DNA from: Marinisporobacter sp.
GTDB taxonomy: Bacteria > Bacillota > Clostridia > Peptostreptococcales > Thermotaleaceae
Length of the DNA stretch: 64,000 nt
Reading direction: 5' to 3'
Assembly: GCA_025210395.1 (NCBI GenBank)
Contig: JAOARV010000067.1
Coordinates: 1-64,000 of the forward strand
The position numbers were made by a program, and so were the translations under genes. The notes under the pieces were generated by a model, which saw only the letters and a program-made list of their open reading frames with translations, was not told the DNA's origin and did not search any database. Shown piece by piece: positions 16,985 to 25,712 of this stretch; the first letter of the stretch is position 1, and every line of letters begins with the position of its first letter.

Positions 16985-18145
16985 TCATTCCTCCATATTT
17001 GTTAAGGGAATCGTAACTTTTATTCTTGTTCCCTTTCCTTCATTACTCTTAATATCGATCTTTCCTTTTAATAATTCTACTCTTTCTTTCATAATAAATA
17101 AACCAAAACCACTTTCTCCTTTATTTGTACTTAGTTTATGCTGTGGATTAAAACCAATCCCATCATCAATGATCAATAAATTAATTTTATTGTGAATACT
17201 TTCTAATTTAAGAACCACCATTGAAGCTTTAGCATACTTTCTAATATTATTTAAAGATTCTTGTATGATTCTAAATACTGATAACTGAGTAATTGAATTG
17301 ATATATTCATTTTTTATATTCGCAGAAAAATTCACCTCTACTTTTGTATCTTCCTCAAAGTTTAAGATAAATCTTTGTACTGTTGGTATTAAACCTAAAT
17401 CATCTAAAGACATAGGTCTTAAATCGTATATAATCTTCCTTACATCCTTTAAAGAACATCGAACAATATCTTTAAGCTCCGTCAGCTGTGCTTTTGCTTT
17501 CTCCATATCCCTATCAAATAATTTTTCACAGATCTCTGCTTTGATCACTACATTAGCCATAGATTGAGCTGGTCCATCATGAATTTCTCTTGCAACCCTC
17601 TGTCTTTCTTCTTCTTGAGCTTTAATAACTTTGATTCCTACAACTTCTTTTTGTTGGATATCTACTAATTGTTCTGATACATTTTTTAAATTTCCACTCA
17701 AATACCCCATAGCTACCCCTACTTGAGAAACTAAATTTTCAGCTCTTTTTACAACTTTATAAGAATCTTTTAATCGCTTCTCTAAATCAGACCTTTGTTT
17801 AATTAAATCCTTTTCTTCTTGTCTCTTAAGTAAAATCTTAACCTTTAACCGATTCGCCTCTTCATAAGCTCCTTTAATATCTTGTTCTGTACATTCTTTG
17901 AAATTTTTACTTACAACAGCCAGTCTTGCCCTACTTTTTTTTTCTAAAATTTCTAAAGAATCCACCTCATTGATAATATGGGTAGCTTTTGCTTGTATAT
18001 CTTCTAATTCTTTTTTAATTCTCTTACATTCATTTCTAGCACTTTCGGCAATTTCAAAGATTTCATTTTTACCCTTTTCTATTATCTCAATGGTACTCTC
18101 AATAATATCATTCATTTTTTTAGCATTCAATCCTAGTTTATACAT
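16985..18145 (-). CDS. degS: Sensor histidine kinase DegS-like
   Basis: A 386-residue cytoplasmic histidine kinase collinear with Bacillus DegS. Residues about 1-170 form the DegS-type coiled-coil sensor domain without membrane helices. HisKA_3 contains EEERQRVAREIHDGPAQSMANV with phosphoacceptor His189, then IYDLRPMSLDDLGLIPT. The HATPase region holds IIQESLNNIRKYAKAS, LLIIDDGIGFNP and GFGLFIMKERVELLKG. The start follows AGAGGTG. It phosphorylates the downstream response regulator. The signal is unknown; in Bacillus it is intracellular. Confidence 0.92.
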   Translation of the reverse strand: MYKLGLNAKKMNDIIESTIEIIEKGKNEIFEIAESARNECKRIKKELEDIQAKATHIINEVDSLEILEKKSRARLAVVSKNFKECTEQDIKGAYEEANRLKVKILLKRQEEKDLIKQRSDLEKRLKDSYKVVKRAENLVSQVGVAMGYLSGNLKNVSEQLVDIQQKEVVGIKVIKAQEEERQRVAREIHDGPAQSMANVVIKAEICEKLFDRDMEKAKAQLTELKDIVRCSLKDVRKIIYDLRPMSLDDLGLIPTVQRFILNFEEDTKVEVNFSANIKNEYINSITQLSVFRIIQESLNNIRKYAKASMVVLKLESIHNKINLLIIDDGIGFNPQHKLSTNKGESGFGLFIMKERVELLKGKIDIKSNEGKGTRIKVTIPLTNMEE

Positions 18146-18313
18146 AATACACCTCTAATCATTAATCCTTCGTATAGAATCACATCTTTCTATAAAACGA
18201 CATATTTTGACACATTTATTACATAGATTATTTCTTCATAAATAATTATATTCCTTCTTCTTTTATAGGAAAGAAAAAAATAGTATTTCTTTACTATTTA
18301 TACCTAAAAAACA

Positions 18314-18339
18314 AACTGCCTAATATAAGCTAGACAGTT
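18314..18339 (-). terminator. Terminator of the secreted-protein gene
   Basis: AACTGTCTA and TAGGCAGTT arms (one G-T pair), followed on the minus strand by TGTTTTTTAGG; overlaps the stop codon. Confidence 0.7.
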
Positions 18340-18820
18340 ATTGATATACATTATAATCACAAAGCTTCCATTTTCCATTTTCTTTTTTTAAGATCACCCT
18401 ATAATCAATCTCTTCTTCATACTTAGATGGAATTCCTTCCATTTTCCAATGCATTCTTATCTTTGCTTCCATAGACGCCTTACCATATACTACATTTTCT
18501 ATGGCTACAATCTTTAAGTCTAATACTTTATCCATATCTGTAGGATATTCACAAGCTTGTTTAAATGCCTCCACATCAAAAGATAATAGCGGCTCTACAA
18601 CCATGTTTTTTAGATTTTTAGTCCATTCTTCTGTTTCCATAGTTCTTTCGTAAATATTATTCCATAGTTTTGACCGTTCTCGAAAAAGTTCTTCAATCAT
18701 CGCTCTTTCCTTTTCATAATTTACTTCTTCTTCCACTACTGGATTTGCATCTGCAAAGTTACCTTTTGTATGTATTAATAGTGCAATAAGGATTAAAAAA
18801 AACAGCAAAGTCTTTTTCAT
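18338..18820 (-). CDS. Putative secreted protein of unknown function
   Basis: A 160-residue protein with an N-terminal signal peptide (MKKTLLFFLILIALLIHTKGNFADA), probably cleaved after about residue 25, with no lipobox. The mature part is charged and predicted helical then alpha/beta; its end (IDYRVILKKENGKWKLCDYNVY) resembles the terminal strand pattern of NTF2-like or DUF4878-like small secreted domains, but this is weak. ATG 18820 is chosen over an in-frame GTG two codons upstream for SD spacing. It is monocistronic. Confidence 0.65.
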   Translation of the reverse strand: MKKTLLFFLILIALLIHTKGNFADANPVVEEEVNYEKERAMIEELFRERSKLWNNIYERTMETEEWTKNLKNMVVEPLLSFDVEAFKQACEYPTDMDKVLDLKIVAIENVVYGKASMEAKIRMHWKMEGIPSKYEEEIDYRVILKKENGKWKLCDYNVYQ

Positions 18821-19016
18821 TAGCACATCCCCCTATATATTGTATATTCGAATTAATTATACACTAAGTATAGGTCGGAAATTTGACTATTGCTGTTGTC
18901 AAACACAATCTTTTTGTTTACATATATTTCTAATTTTTTATTTTTTCATCATAAATATTTTAAAAAGGAATCCTTTGCTCATAATTCCTTCTATTATCGT
19001 CAAAATAATTTTATTG

Positions 19017-19469
19017 TTAAGATATTTGTTGTATTTTTTCTTTTTCATCCTCTGTTAGAATATATTCTAAGTCTAGTAATAAAACAATTTTATCTTCTAT
19101 CTTTCCAACGCCTGTAATATATTTCTTATCCACACCAACAACAATTTCTGGTGCTGCTTCAATATTCTCTTCACTCATTCTTAATACTTGAGAAGCTTCA
19201 TCTACAACAAAGCCAACTTGCTTTTCCTTTATTCCAATCACAATAATTCTTGTATCCGAATTTACTTCTGTATCTTTTAGATGAAATCTCTTTTTCAAAT
19301 TAATAATAGGTATAATCTCTCCTCTTAAATTAATAAGACCATCAACAAATTGAGGCGTATTAGGTACTTTTACACTTTCTTTATATTCACAGATCTCTTT
19401 CACATTCATAATATCTACACCATAAGATTCATTTTCTAGCTTGAATATAACATATTGTTTTTCTGACAT
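19017..19469 (-). CDS. cheW: Chemotaxis coupling protein CheW
   Basis: A 150-residue CheW adaptor linking chemoreceptors to CheA. The SH3-like double barrel motifs are clear: YVIFKLENESYGVDIMNVKEI, VPNTPQFVDGLINLRGEIIPIINLKKRF and VGFVVDEASQVLRM, ending with LLLDLEYIL. No cheA or other che gene is nearby. The chemoreceptor at 1.3 kb is a possible partner. The isolated location suggests a second CheW copy or a scattered chemotaxis system. Confidence 0.92.
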   Translation of the reverse strand: MSEKQYVIFKLENESYGVDIMNVKEICEYKESVKVPNTPQFVDGLINLRGEIIPIINLKKRFHLKDTEVNSDTRIIVIGIKEKQVGFVVDEASQVLRMSEENIEAAPEIVVGVDKKYITGVGKIEDKIVLLLDLEYILTEDEKEKIQQIS

Positions 19470-19556
19470 CTTATTATCCCCCTTTATGGAATATGTACGA
19501 ATTTATCTTATCTATATATAATTCTATAAAATTGACATTTTCCCTCTTATTTATAC

Positions 19557-19590
19557 AAAAAAAGAATAACTATAACTTTATTCTTTTTTT
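19557..19590 (-). terminator. Terminator of the DUF896 gene
   Basis: AAAAAAAGAATAA and TTATTCTTTTTTT arms with an eight-base loop, just downstream of the DUF896 stop on the minus strand. Confidence 0.75.
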
Positions 19591-19601
19591 GTATTTTAGT
19601 C

Positions 19602-19772
19602 TTAATCAACTAATTCAATATTCTCTAATTGTTTTCTAAAATTATTTCTGAAGTTCTTTAAATATTCTTCTCTAAGTTTTTTTTGTTCTATTTTTTCCTC
19701 TTGACTTAATCCTTCATTTTTAGATTTCTTGGCTAAAAAGTTTATACGATTAAGTTTTTCTTTTGGAAACAT
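19602..19772 (-). CDS. DUF896 family protein (YnzC-like)
   Basis: A 56-residue protein, MFPKEKLNRINFLAKKSKNEG..., ending ENIELVD. It carries the DUF896/YnzC signature: INFLAKKSK, LSQEEKIEQKKLREEYLKNFR and a final short charged stretch. These are two-helix cytoplasmic proteins widespread in Firmicutes, implicated in no firm function (YnzC is linked to the SOS-adjacent yneA operon in Bacillus). The ATG follows AAAGAGGTGAAG. The gene sits between cheW and the radical SAM gene. Confidence 0.85.
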   Translation of the reverse strand: MFPKEKLNRINFLAKKSKNEGLSQEEKIEQKKLREEYLKNFRNNFRKQLENIELVD

Positions 19773-19839
19773 TTCTCTTCACCTCTTTACTTTTTCTAAT
19801 AAAATATTGTACAAAAAAGATAGGCTTTCGTCAAATATT

Positions 19840-21756
19840 TCATGCCTTTTTCTTTTTTCGAGATTTGTTTTTTTGCCTTTTATTTTTTTGTTTTTCGTCT
19901 TTCCTGAATGGCTTTTTCTTCTGACTATTTTTTCTTAGTATATCTTTTTTATTTTTACCTTCTTTTGATTTGATCAAACATTTAGGACCATTTCCAATTA
20001 AGTCTTCTCTTCCTGCTAAAGTCAATGCTTTCTTTACTAAATCATAGTTTTTAGGATTTCTATATTGAAGCAAGGCACGTTGCATGGTCTTTTCTTCTCT
20101 TGTTTTAGGAACATACACAGGTCTCATATTTCTAGGATCTATCCCTGTATAAAACATACATGTTGATAAAGTTCCAGGGGTTGGATAAAAATCTTGTACT
20201 TGTTGAGGATGATAGTGAATATCTCTTAAATACTCTGCCATCTCAATGGCAGCCTTTAAATCACTGCCTGGATGACTCGACATCAAATAGGGCACTAAAA
20301 ATTGTTTTTTTCCAATTTGATCATTTATTTTATAAAATTTATCTACAAACTTATCATATACGGCTCTCCCTGGTTTTCCCATTAGTCTTAATACTTTAGG
20401 AGAAACATGCTCAGGTGCAACCTTTAGCTGTCCACTCACATGATGTTCACATAGTTCCTTTAAAAAGTCATCTTTCTTATCTGTCATAATATAATCATAT
20501 CTAAGACCAGAACGAACAAAAACCTTTTTTACCCCTTCTATACTTCTGAGCTTTCTTAACACTTCTAAATACTCAGTATGATCCGCATTCAAGTTCTTAC
20601 ATGGTTTAGGATGTAAACATTGCTTATCTTTACATGTTCCATATTTTTTTTGTTTTTCACAAGCAATATGTCTAAAATTTGCTGTTGGTCCACCTACATC
20701 ATGTATATATCCTTTAAAATCTTTATCCTCTACCATACTTTTGGCTTCCTTCATCATAGATTCTTGGCTTCTGCTTTGAATCACTCTTCCTTGATGAAAG
20801 GTTAGGGCACAAAAAGAACAACTACCAAAACAACCTCTTTCACTGACAATACTATATTTTACTTCCTTAATAGCAGGAATTCCTCCCATTTTTTCATATA
20901 TAGGATGATAATTCCTCATGTAAGGTAAATCATATACTCTATCAAGTTCAACTTGCGTGAGTGGCATAGCTGGAGGATTTTGCACAATATAAGTATCTTT
21001 ATGCTTTTGAACAATAACTTGCCCTCTAATACTATCTTGTTCTTCATATTGGATTTTAAAAGCTTTTGCATAAGAAATTTTATCTTCCTTTACTTTTTCA
21101 AAAGAAGGCACTTGAATATAATCATAAACTTCTTCTATATGATCTATATTATAACAAGTTCCTGGAATATGTCGAATATATTGAATATCTAATCCATTAT
21201 TTAAATGTTCTGCAATTTCTATAACCTGTTTTTCCCCCATACCATATACTAATAAATCTGCTTCACTATCAAATAAAATAGACCTTCTCACTGAATCATT
21301 CCAATAATCATAATGAGCAAATCTTCTTAAGCTCGCTTCAATTCCTCCAATGATAATAGGGATTTTTTTATAGGCTTGCTTTATCATATTGGTATATACA
21401 ATAGTTGCTCGATCAGGTCTTAATCCCATTTCCCCCCCTGGAGCATACAAATCTTCTTTTCTTCTTTTTTTATTCACAGAATAATGATTCACCATAGAAT
21501 CTAAATTTCCCGCATTAATTAAAAAGCCTAGTCTAGGTCTGCCTAATTTTTTAAAATCATTAATATTTTTCCAATCTGGTTGAGCAATAATCCCTACCTT
21601 ATAGCCTGCATCTTCTAAAACCCTTGAAATAATAGCTGTACCAAAACTAGGATGATCTACATAAGCATCTCCTGTAACAATAATAAAATCTAACTGGCTC
21701 CATCCTCTTTTTTCCATATCTTCTTTACATATTGGTAAAAAATCGTTTGTTTTCAT
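19840..21756 (-). CDS. YgiQ family radical SAM protein
   Basis: A 638-residue radical S-adenosylmethionine protein. An N-terminal cobalamin-binding-like region ([37 protein letters not shown]) is followed by the cluster motif [19 protein letters not shown] (CxxxCxxC), then a C-terminal part with CxxxCxxxxC-like cysteines ([18 protein letters not shown]) and a Lys/Arg-rich tail. The length and signatures match YgiQ. ATG 21756 follows GTGAGGAA; an earlier in-frame ATG is unlikely. The reaction is unknown; the basic tail hints at RNA or DNA association. Confidence 0.9.
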   Translation of the reverse strand: MKTNDFLPICKEDMEKRGWSQLDFIIVTGDAYVDHPSFGTAIISRVLEDAGYKVGIIAQPDWKNINDFKKLGRPRLGFLINAGNLDSMVNHYSVNKKRRKEDLYAPGGEMGLRPDRATIVYTNMIKQAYKKIPIIIGGIEASLRRFAHYDYWNDSVRRSILFDSEADLLVYGMGEKQVIEIAEHLNNGLDIQYIRHIPGTCYNIDHIEEVYDYIQVPSFEKVKEDKISYAKAFKIQYEEQDSIRGQVIVQKHKDTYIVQNPPAMPLTQVELDRVYDLPYMRNYHPIYEKMGGIPAIKEVKYSIVSERGCFGSCSFCALTFHQGRVIQSRSQESMMKEAKSMVEDKDFKGYIHDVGGPTANFRHIACEKQKKYGTCKDKQCLHPKPCKNLNADHTEYLEVLRKLRSIEGVKKVFVRSGLRYDYIMTDKKDDFLKELCEHHVSGQLKVAPEHVSPKVLRLMGKPGRAVYDKFVDKFYKINDQIGKKQFLVPYLMSSHPGSDLKAAIEMAEYLRDIHYHPQQVQDFYPTPGTLSTCMFYTGIDPRNMRPVYVPKTREEKTMQRALLQYRNPKNYDLVKKALTLAGREDLIGNGPKCLIKSKEGKNKKDILRKNSQKKKPFRKDEKQKNKRQKNKSRKKKKA

Positions 21757-21851
21757 TTTTTCCTCACTCTCATATAGCCCTTGCATTTATTTTTCTACAC
21801 AATAGATATATTATAGTATTTTTCATCACAAATTGCTATCCTTAAAGTAAA

Positions 21852-21871
21852 AAGACCTCAAAAGAGGTCTT
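21852..21871. terminator. Terminator of the YkuS-like gene
   Basis: AAGACCTC and GAGGTCTT arms with a four-base loop and a T run on the minus strand (TTTTTACTTT). Confidence 0.8.
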
Positions 21872-22115
21872 AACTCAAGCGATTTGTTATTTGGTTTTGA
21901 ACATCTTCAGGAGTCATTCCTGCTGCATTGATAACAGATGCCCTTGTATTGGTATCCTGCATACCCAATAGATTACTATTTTGACCTGAAACAACAATTG
22001 CATCAAAGTTTTTTAAGCTTGCTTTGCTACTTTCAAGGTCCGTAACTTCATATCCATTGGTATTAAGATAGTTTTTCACATTTTTCAGTGATCTTTCTAC
22101 AGCTATTTTTCTCAA
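21870..22115 (-). CDS. YkuS family protein (UPF0180)
   Basis: An 81-residue cytoplasmic protein. The family pattern is visible: RKIAVERSLKNVKNYLNTNGYEV, then FDAIVVSGQNSNLLGMQDT and INAAGMTPEDVQNQI. The start is TTG at 22115, seven or eight bases after AGGAGG; an in-frame GTG three codons earlier overlaps the SD. The function of the family is unknown. It lies between the radical SAM gene and ccpA and has its own terminator. Confidence 0.82.
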   Translation of the reverse strand: MRKIAVERSLKNVKNYLNTNGYEVTDLESSKASLKNFDAIVVSGQNSNLLGMQDTNTRASVINAAGMTPEDVQNQITNRLS

Positions 22116-22178
22116 AAGAATCACCTCCTATAATTATAATCTAATTTTATTATTTCTATATAGGAGGTGAAATATTCT

Positions 22179-23195
22179 TTATTCTATATTCTTGCTACTT
22201 TCTCTTATCATTAATTCATGTGGAAGAGTAATAACATGGTTACCTATTTCTTCTCCATTAATTTTTTTAACGATCATTCTCATAGCAACAGCACCAATGT
22301 CATAAATAGGTTGATGAATCGTCGTTAAATTAGGTCTATATATAGATGCTAGCTTTATATCATTAAATCCAACAACAGAAACATCTTCTGGAACCTTATA
22401 TCCATTATCCAATAAACAATTAATAGCTCCAATAGCCATTTCATCACTGGCTGCAAAAATGGCAGTTGGTAAAACCTTTTCATCTATAAATTCTTTTACA
22501 ATTTCATAGCTATTCTCCAACTTCCAATTTCCATATTTTACTAATTCTTCATTAATTTCTAGTCCATGCTCTTCTAATGCCTTCTTGTATCCATTATATT
22601 GATCTAACCCAAAAGCATTTTGATCAAGACTACTACGAATCAATGCAACCTTTTTATGTCCATTTTCAATAAGAAATTTTGTCATTTCATAAGCAGCCTC
22701 AAAATTATCAATAGATACAGATGGAATATGTAGATTGCTAGTATTTCTATTTACTAATGCTACGGGAATATCAATTTTTTCAAGATATTCAACTAATTTT
22801 TCCTCAAGCTTCCAAGTCATAAATATAATTCCTTCTACTTGCTTTGCTCTTAGTAGATTTAGATATCTTAATTCTTCCTCTAGATCCCCATATGTATTAC
22901 ATAATAAAATATCATATCCATACATTTTCCCAATTTCTTCTATACCATTTAAAATTTCTCCAATGAATACATTAGATATATCAGGAACGACTACTCCAAT
23001 CAATTGACTTTTTTTCATGACTAAACTTCTTGCTACTGGATTAGGTCTATATCCTGTTTCCTCGATTACCTTTAACACCTTCTGACGGATTTCACTGCTT
23101 ACAGGTTTAGAACTATTGATCACTCGAGATACAGTAGAAATAGACACACCTGCTTTTTTTGCCACATCTTTAATGGTTATACTCACATTTTTCAC
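22179..23195 (-). CDS. ccpA: LacI/GalR family regulator, probable catabolite control protein CcpA
   Basis: A 338-residue repressor. The N-terminal helix-turn-helix and hinge read TIKDVAKKAGVSISTVSRVIN and YRPNPVARSL; the core is a periplasmic-binding-like domain. Near the C-terminus HQPIYDIGAVAMRMIVKK closely matches the CcpA strip that contacts HPr-Ser-P (YDxxAVAMRxxxxK pattern), which separates CcpA from other LacI proteins. It should therefore bind cre sites with HPr-Ser46-P and control carbon catabolism genes such as pfl. Start is GTG 23195 or a second GTG three codons later. Confidence 0.82.
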   Translation of the reverse strand: MKNVSITIKDVAKKAGVSISTVSRVINSSKPVSSEIRQKVLKVIEETGYRPNPVARSLVMKKSQLIGVVVPDISNVFIGEILNGIEEIGKMYGYDILLCNTYGDLEEELRYLNLLRAKQVEGIIFMTWKLEEKLVEYLEKIDIPVALVNRNTSNLHIPSVSIDNFEAAYEMTKFLIENGHKKVALIRSSLDQNAFGLDQYNGYKKALEEHGLEINEELVKYGNWKLENSYEIVKEFIDEKVLPTAIFAASDEMAIGAINCLLDNGYKVPEDVSVVGFNDIKLASIYRPNLTTIHQPIYDIGAVAMRMIVKKINGEEIGNHVITLPHELMIRESSKNIE

Positions 23196-23395
23196 TCCAC
23201 TTCCTATATATTTTCAATTAAAGTTATTTTTATTTTTAAAATGCATTCCTCTCCTTAATTTATTTTTCTACATACAGTATATCATTTCCTTCTTCAAATT
23301 AATTTTTAAATATTTCTTTATCGAATAAAAAAGGATTTTTGAAAATTTTGTAGAAGTATTATTGTTATGAGTAATTTATAGAGCGAGGTATAGAA

Positions 23396-24328
23396 ATGAA
23401 CTTTTATAAAAAACTAAAACAAATTGCAAATGAATCTCTTCATATTATGATTGTACCCCATTCTGGAAATCATGTTCGACAGCTTAATTTTAAAAGAATG
23501 TCTTTACATATGTTTGGAATTTTTATTATTACTATTTGTATTTCCTTAATGGTTTTAATTTATTCTAATATTCATCTTGCTCAACAGCTTAATAATCAGA
23601 CAAATAATTTATCAAAACTTCAAGAAATCAACAAAACTCAAGCCCTTCGAATCAATGAATTAAAAAGTATAACAAGTGAAGTATCTGAAAAATTATCTAT
23701 ATTAGATGAATTAGAAATTCAAACAAGAAATTTAGTAGGCTTAAAGAATAAAAAATCTTCCTTATCTCAGCCTGTTTCTAGATCTTCTTTCAGAAGTAAA
23801 TTGCCCCTACCAAGTATTGCAAATCCCTCTGCTAATATAGAAGACACCCTGGGCGCCCTATCCAATCAAATGGATGAAGAAACTAAAAACCTTAATGTAC
23901 TCATTGGTGATGTAAAAAAACAATTAAAATTCTTAGCTGCTAAGCCTAATAAAATGCCTGCAAGAGGTAGAATTACTTCTAAATTTGGCTATAGACGTTC
24001 TCCCTTTACAGGTAGAAGCGATTTTCATACGGGGCTAGATATTGCCAACAAAATCGGTACACCTGTTCATGCAGCAGGCACTGGAATTGTTACATTTGCT
24101 GGTTGGAATTCTGCCTATGGAAAAATGATTATTATCTCTCATGGATATGGTTATCGCAGTTTATATGCTCATAACAGCGCCCTCCTTGTAAAGGTAGGAC
24201 AAAAGGTACAAAAGGGTGATACTATTTCAAAAATGGGTAATACAGGAAGAAGCACGGGTCCTCATGTACACTTTGAAGTTCATTATAATGGTCAACAAAT
24301 CGATCCACAAAGAGTTTTAAATAAATAA
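23396..24328 (+). CDS. M23 family metallopeptidase, membrane-anchored
   Basis: A 310-residue peptidoglycan endopeptidase of the LytM/M23 type. A membrane helix (about 38-60) is followed by a coiled coil (about 65-110), a linker and the catalytic domain: FHTGLDIANKIGTPVHAAGTG (first zinc His-x3-Asp) and STGPHVHFEVHYNG (HxH). All zinc ligands are present, so it should be active. The SD is GCGAGG. Sixteen bases downstream lies a bactofilin gene, a pairing found widely and linked to cell-shape control in which the bactofilin scaffolds the hydrolase. Confidence 0.92.
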   Translation: MNFYKKLKQIANESLHIMIVPHSGNHVRQLNFKRMSLHMFGIFIITICISLMVLIYSNIHLAQQLNNQTNNLSKLQEINKTQALRINELKSITSEVSEKLSILDELEIQTRNLVGLKNKKSSLSQPVSRSSFRSKLPLPSIANPSANIEDTLGALSNQMDEETKNLNVLIGDVKKQLKFLAAKPNKMPARGRITSKFGYRRSPFTGRSDFHTGLDIANKIGTPVHAAGTGIVTFAGWNSAYGKMIIISHGYGYRSLYAHNSALLVKVGQKVQKGDTISKMGNTGRSTGPHVHFEVHYNGQQIDPQRVLNK

Positions 24329-24343
24329 TTAGGAGGAACAAAA

Positions 24344-24742
24344 ATGTTTGGAAAAAATAATACGACATCCCATGAAAAAGTTGATACCCTCATTGGTAAA
24401 AATTCAAAATTTGAAGGAAAACTAAACGCAGATGGTACTATTCGCATTGATGGCGAATTTGTGGGAAATATTTCTGTTAAAGGGGATGTTATTCTTGGAA
24501 AAGAGGGTAAAATGGTTGGAGATATTTCAGCAATGAACGTTATTGTATCTGGGTCTGTAGAAGGAAATATTACTACTGAAAACCAATTAAAATTAAATCC
24601 TTCTGGTAAAGTAATAGGGGACATTCATGTGTCTAGTCTTGTAGTGGAAGATCAAGCCCTTTTCGAAGGAAAATGTACCATGAAAAATATTTCTACTTCA
24701 GACAATGTTTCTAAATTAAATCCTAAAAATAAAGAGGCCTAA
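24344..24742 (+). CDS. Bactofilin (polymer-forming cytoskeletal protein)
   Basis: A 132-residue bactofilin, forming nucleotide-free filaments at the membrane. The beta-helical core (about 14-110) shows the characteristic spaced repeats: GKLNADGTIRIDGEFVGNI, GDVILGKEGKMVGDISA, VIVSGSVEGNI and KLNPSGKVIGDI. Short disordered ends flank it. It is 15 bases after the M23 peptidase and shares its transcript, closed by a strong terminator. The pair probably directs local wall hydrolysis or sporulation-related morphology. Confidence 0.93.
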   Translation: MFGKNNTTSHEKVDTLIGKNSKFEGKLNADGTIRIDGEFVGNISVKGDVILGKEGKMVGDISAMNVIVSGSVEGNITTENQLKLNPSGKVIGDIHVSSLVVEDQALFEGKCTMKNISTSDNVSKLNPKNKEA

Positions 24743-24758
24743 AAGACCTCTTTTTTTT
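24731..24758. terminator. Terminator of the M23-bactofilin operon
   Basis: AAAGAGG and CCTCTTT arms, 9-base loop, run of eight T on the plus strand. It may also work for the convergent kinase gene ending at 24757. Confidence 0.8.
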
Positions 24759-25653
24759 ATGGAATCATGATCTCTATTCCCTTTTGTACCACTTCAATAG
24801 TTGCAGGAAGCCTTCCTCCCTGTTCTCCATCTATATCTAAGTCAACCTGAATATCTTTAGGACTACTCAGTTCAATTTTTGAAGTTTGTATATATAAAAT
24901 ACGAGGATGCTTAATATGCTCTCCTTTCATGGTATGTAAAAATAAAGAAAAGAATTCTGGTATATCTGACTTTCTTACAATACATACATCAAATAACCCA
25001 TCATCAATTTTTGCCATAGGTGCAATCTTCTTAAATCCTCCTACTGATGGAGTATTGGTAATAATAAACATAAAAACATCTTCTTCTCCTGTAAATTCCT
25101 CTGAATTAATTTCTACATTAATACTTCTTAGCATCTGTTTTGGAATTTCTTTCATTCCTTCCACATAATAAGCATATTTTCCTAGTACCGTTTTGATTTC
25201 AGAAGATACTTTGTACCCTACATCTGTTAAAAGACCTCCTGCTAAAACATTAATGAAATATTGATCTCCTACTTTTCCAACATCTACTTTTTTCCTTTGA
25301 TTCTTCTCCATCATCCTACAAAAGCCATTTACATCTGTAGGCAAATTTAAAAATTTTGCAAAATCATTTACAGTTCCTGCTGGCAATATAGCTATAGGAA
25401 TTTCACTTTTTCCTATCATCACACCATTTACCACTTCATTAACAGTCCCATCTCCTCCTACAGCAACAAGACAATCATATTCATCTCTTTTAATCCTTTT
25501 TACTTCCTCAAATGCTTCGTTCTTTCCTTTCATTGTAAACACATCCACATAGTTTGCGGTTCCCTCTAATACTAAATTTCCAATGATTCTATCTAAATTC
25601 TTTTGTACAATCTGTTTTCCTGATGAAGGATTAATAATGAATTTTACTTTCAA
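24757..25653 (-). CDS. Diacylglycerol/lipid kinase family protein (YegS/BmrU-like)
   Basis: A 298-residue lipid kinase of the DAGK/sphingosine-kinase superfamily that phosphorylates lipids with ATP. The N-terminal FIINPSSGK and the nucleotide motif CLVAVGGDGTVNEVVNGVM are complete; IAILPAGTVNDFAKFLNLP and the C-terminal IDDGLFDVCIVRKS and QVDLDIDGEQGGRLPATIEV complete the fold. TTG 25653 is preferred because AGGAGG lies nine bases upstream. It lies just downstream of a MocR-type gene on the same strand. Confidence 0.88.
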   Translation of the reverse strand: MKVKFIINPSSGKQIVQKNLDRIIGNLVLEGTANYVDVFTMKGKNEAFEEVKRIKRDEYDCLVAVGGDGTVNEVVNGVMIGKSEIPIAILPAGTVNDFAKFLNLPTDVNGFCRMMEKNQRKKVDVGKVGDQYFINVLAGGLLTDVGYKVSSEIKTVLGKYAYYVEGMKEIPKQMLRSINVEINSEEFTGEEDVFMFIITNTPSVGGFKKIAPMAKIDDGLFDVCIVRKSDIPEFFSLFLHTMKGEHIKHPRILYIQTSKIELSSPKDIQVDLDIDGEQGGRLPATIEVVQKGIEIMIP

Positions 25654-25712
25654 TTTATCTTCCCTCCTATTGTTTTTCAAAATATTAAATCGTTTATTCT
25701 ATGTCATACCTC

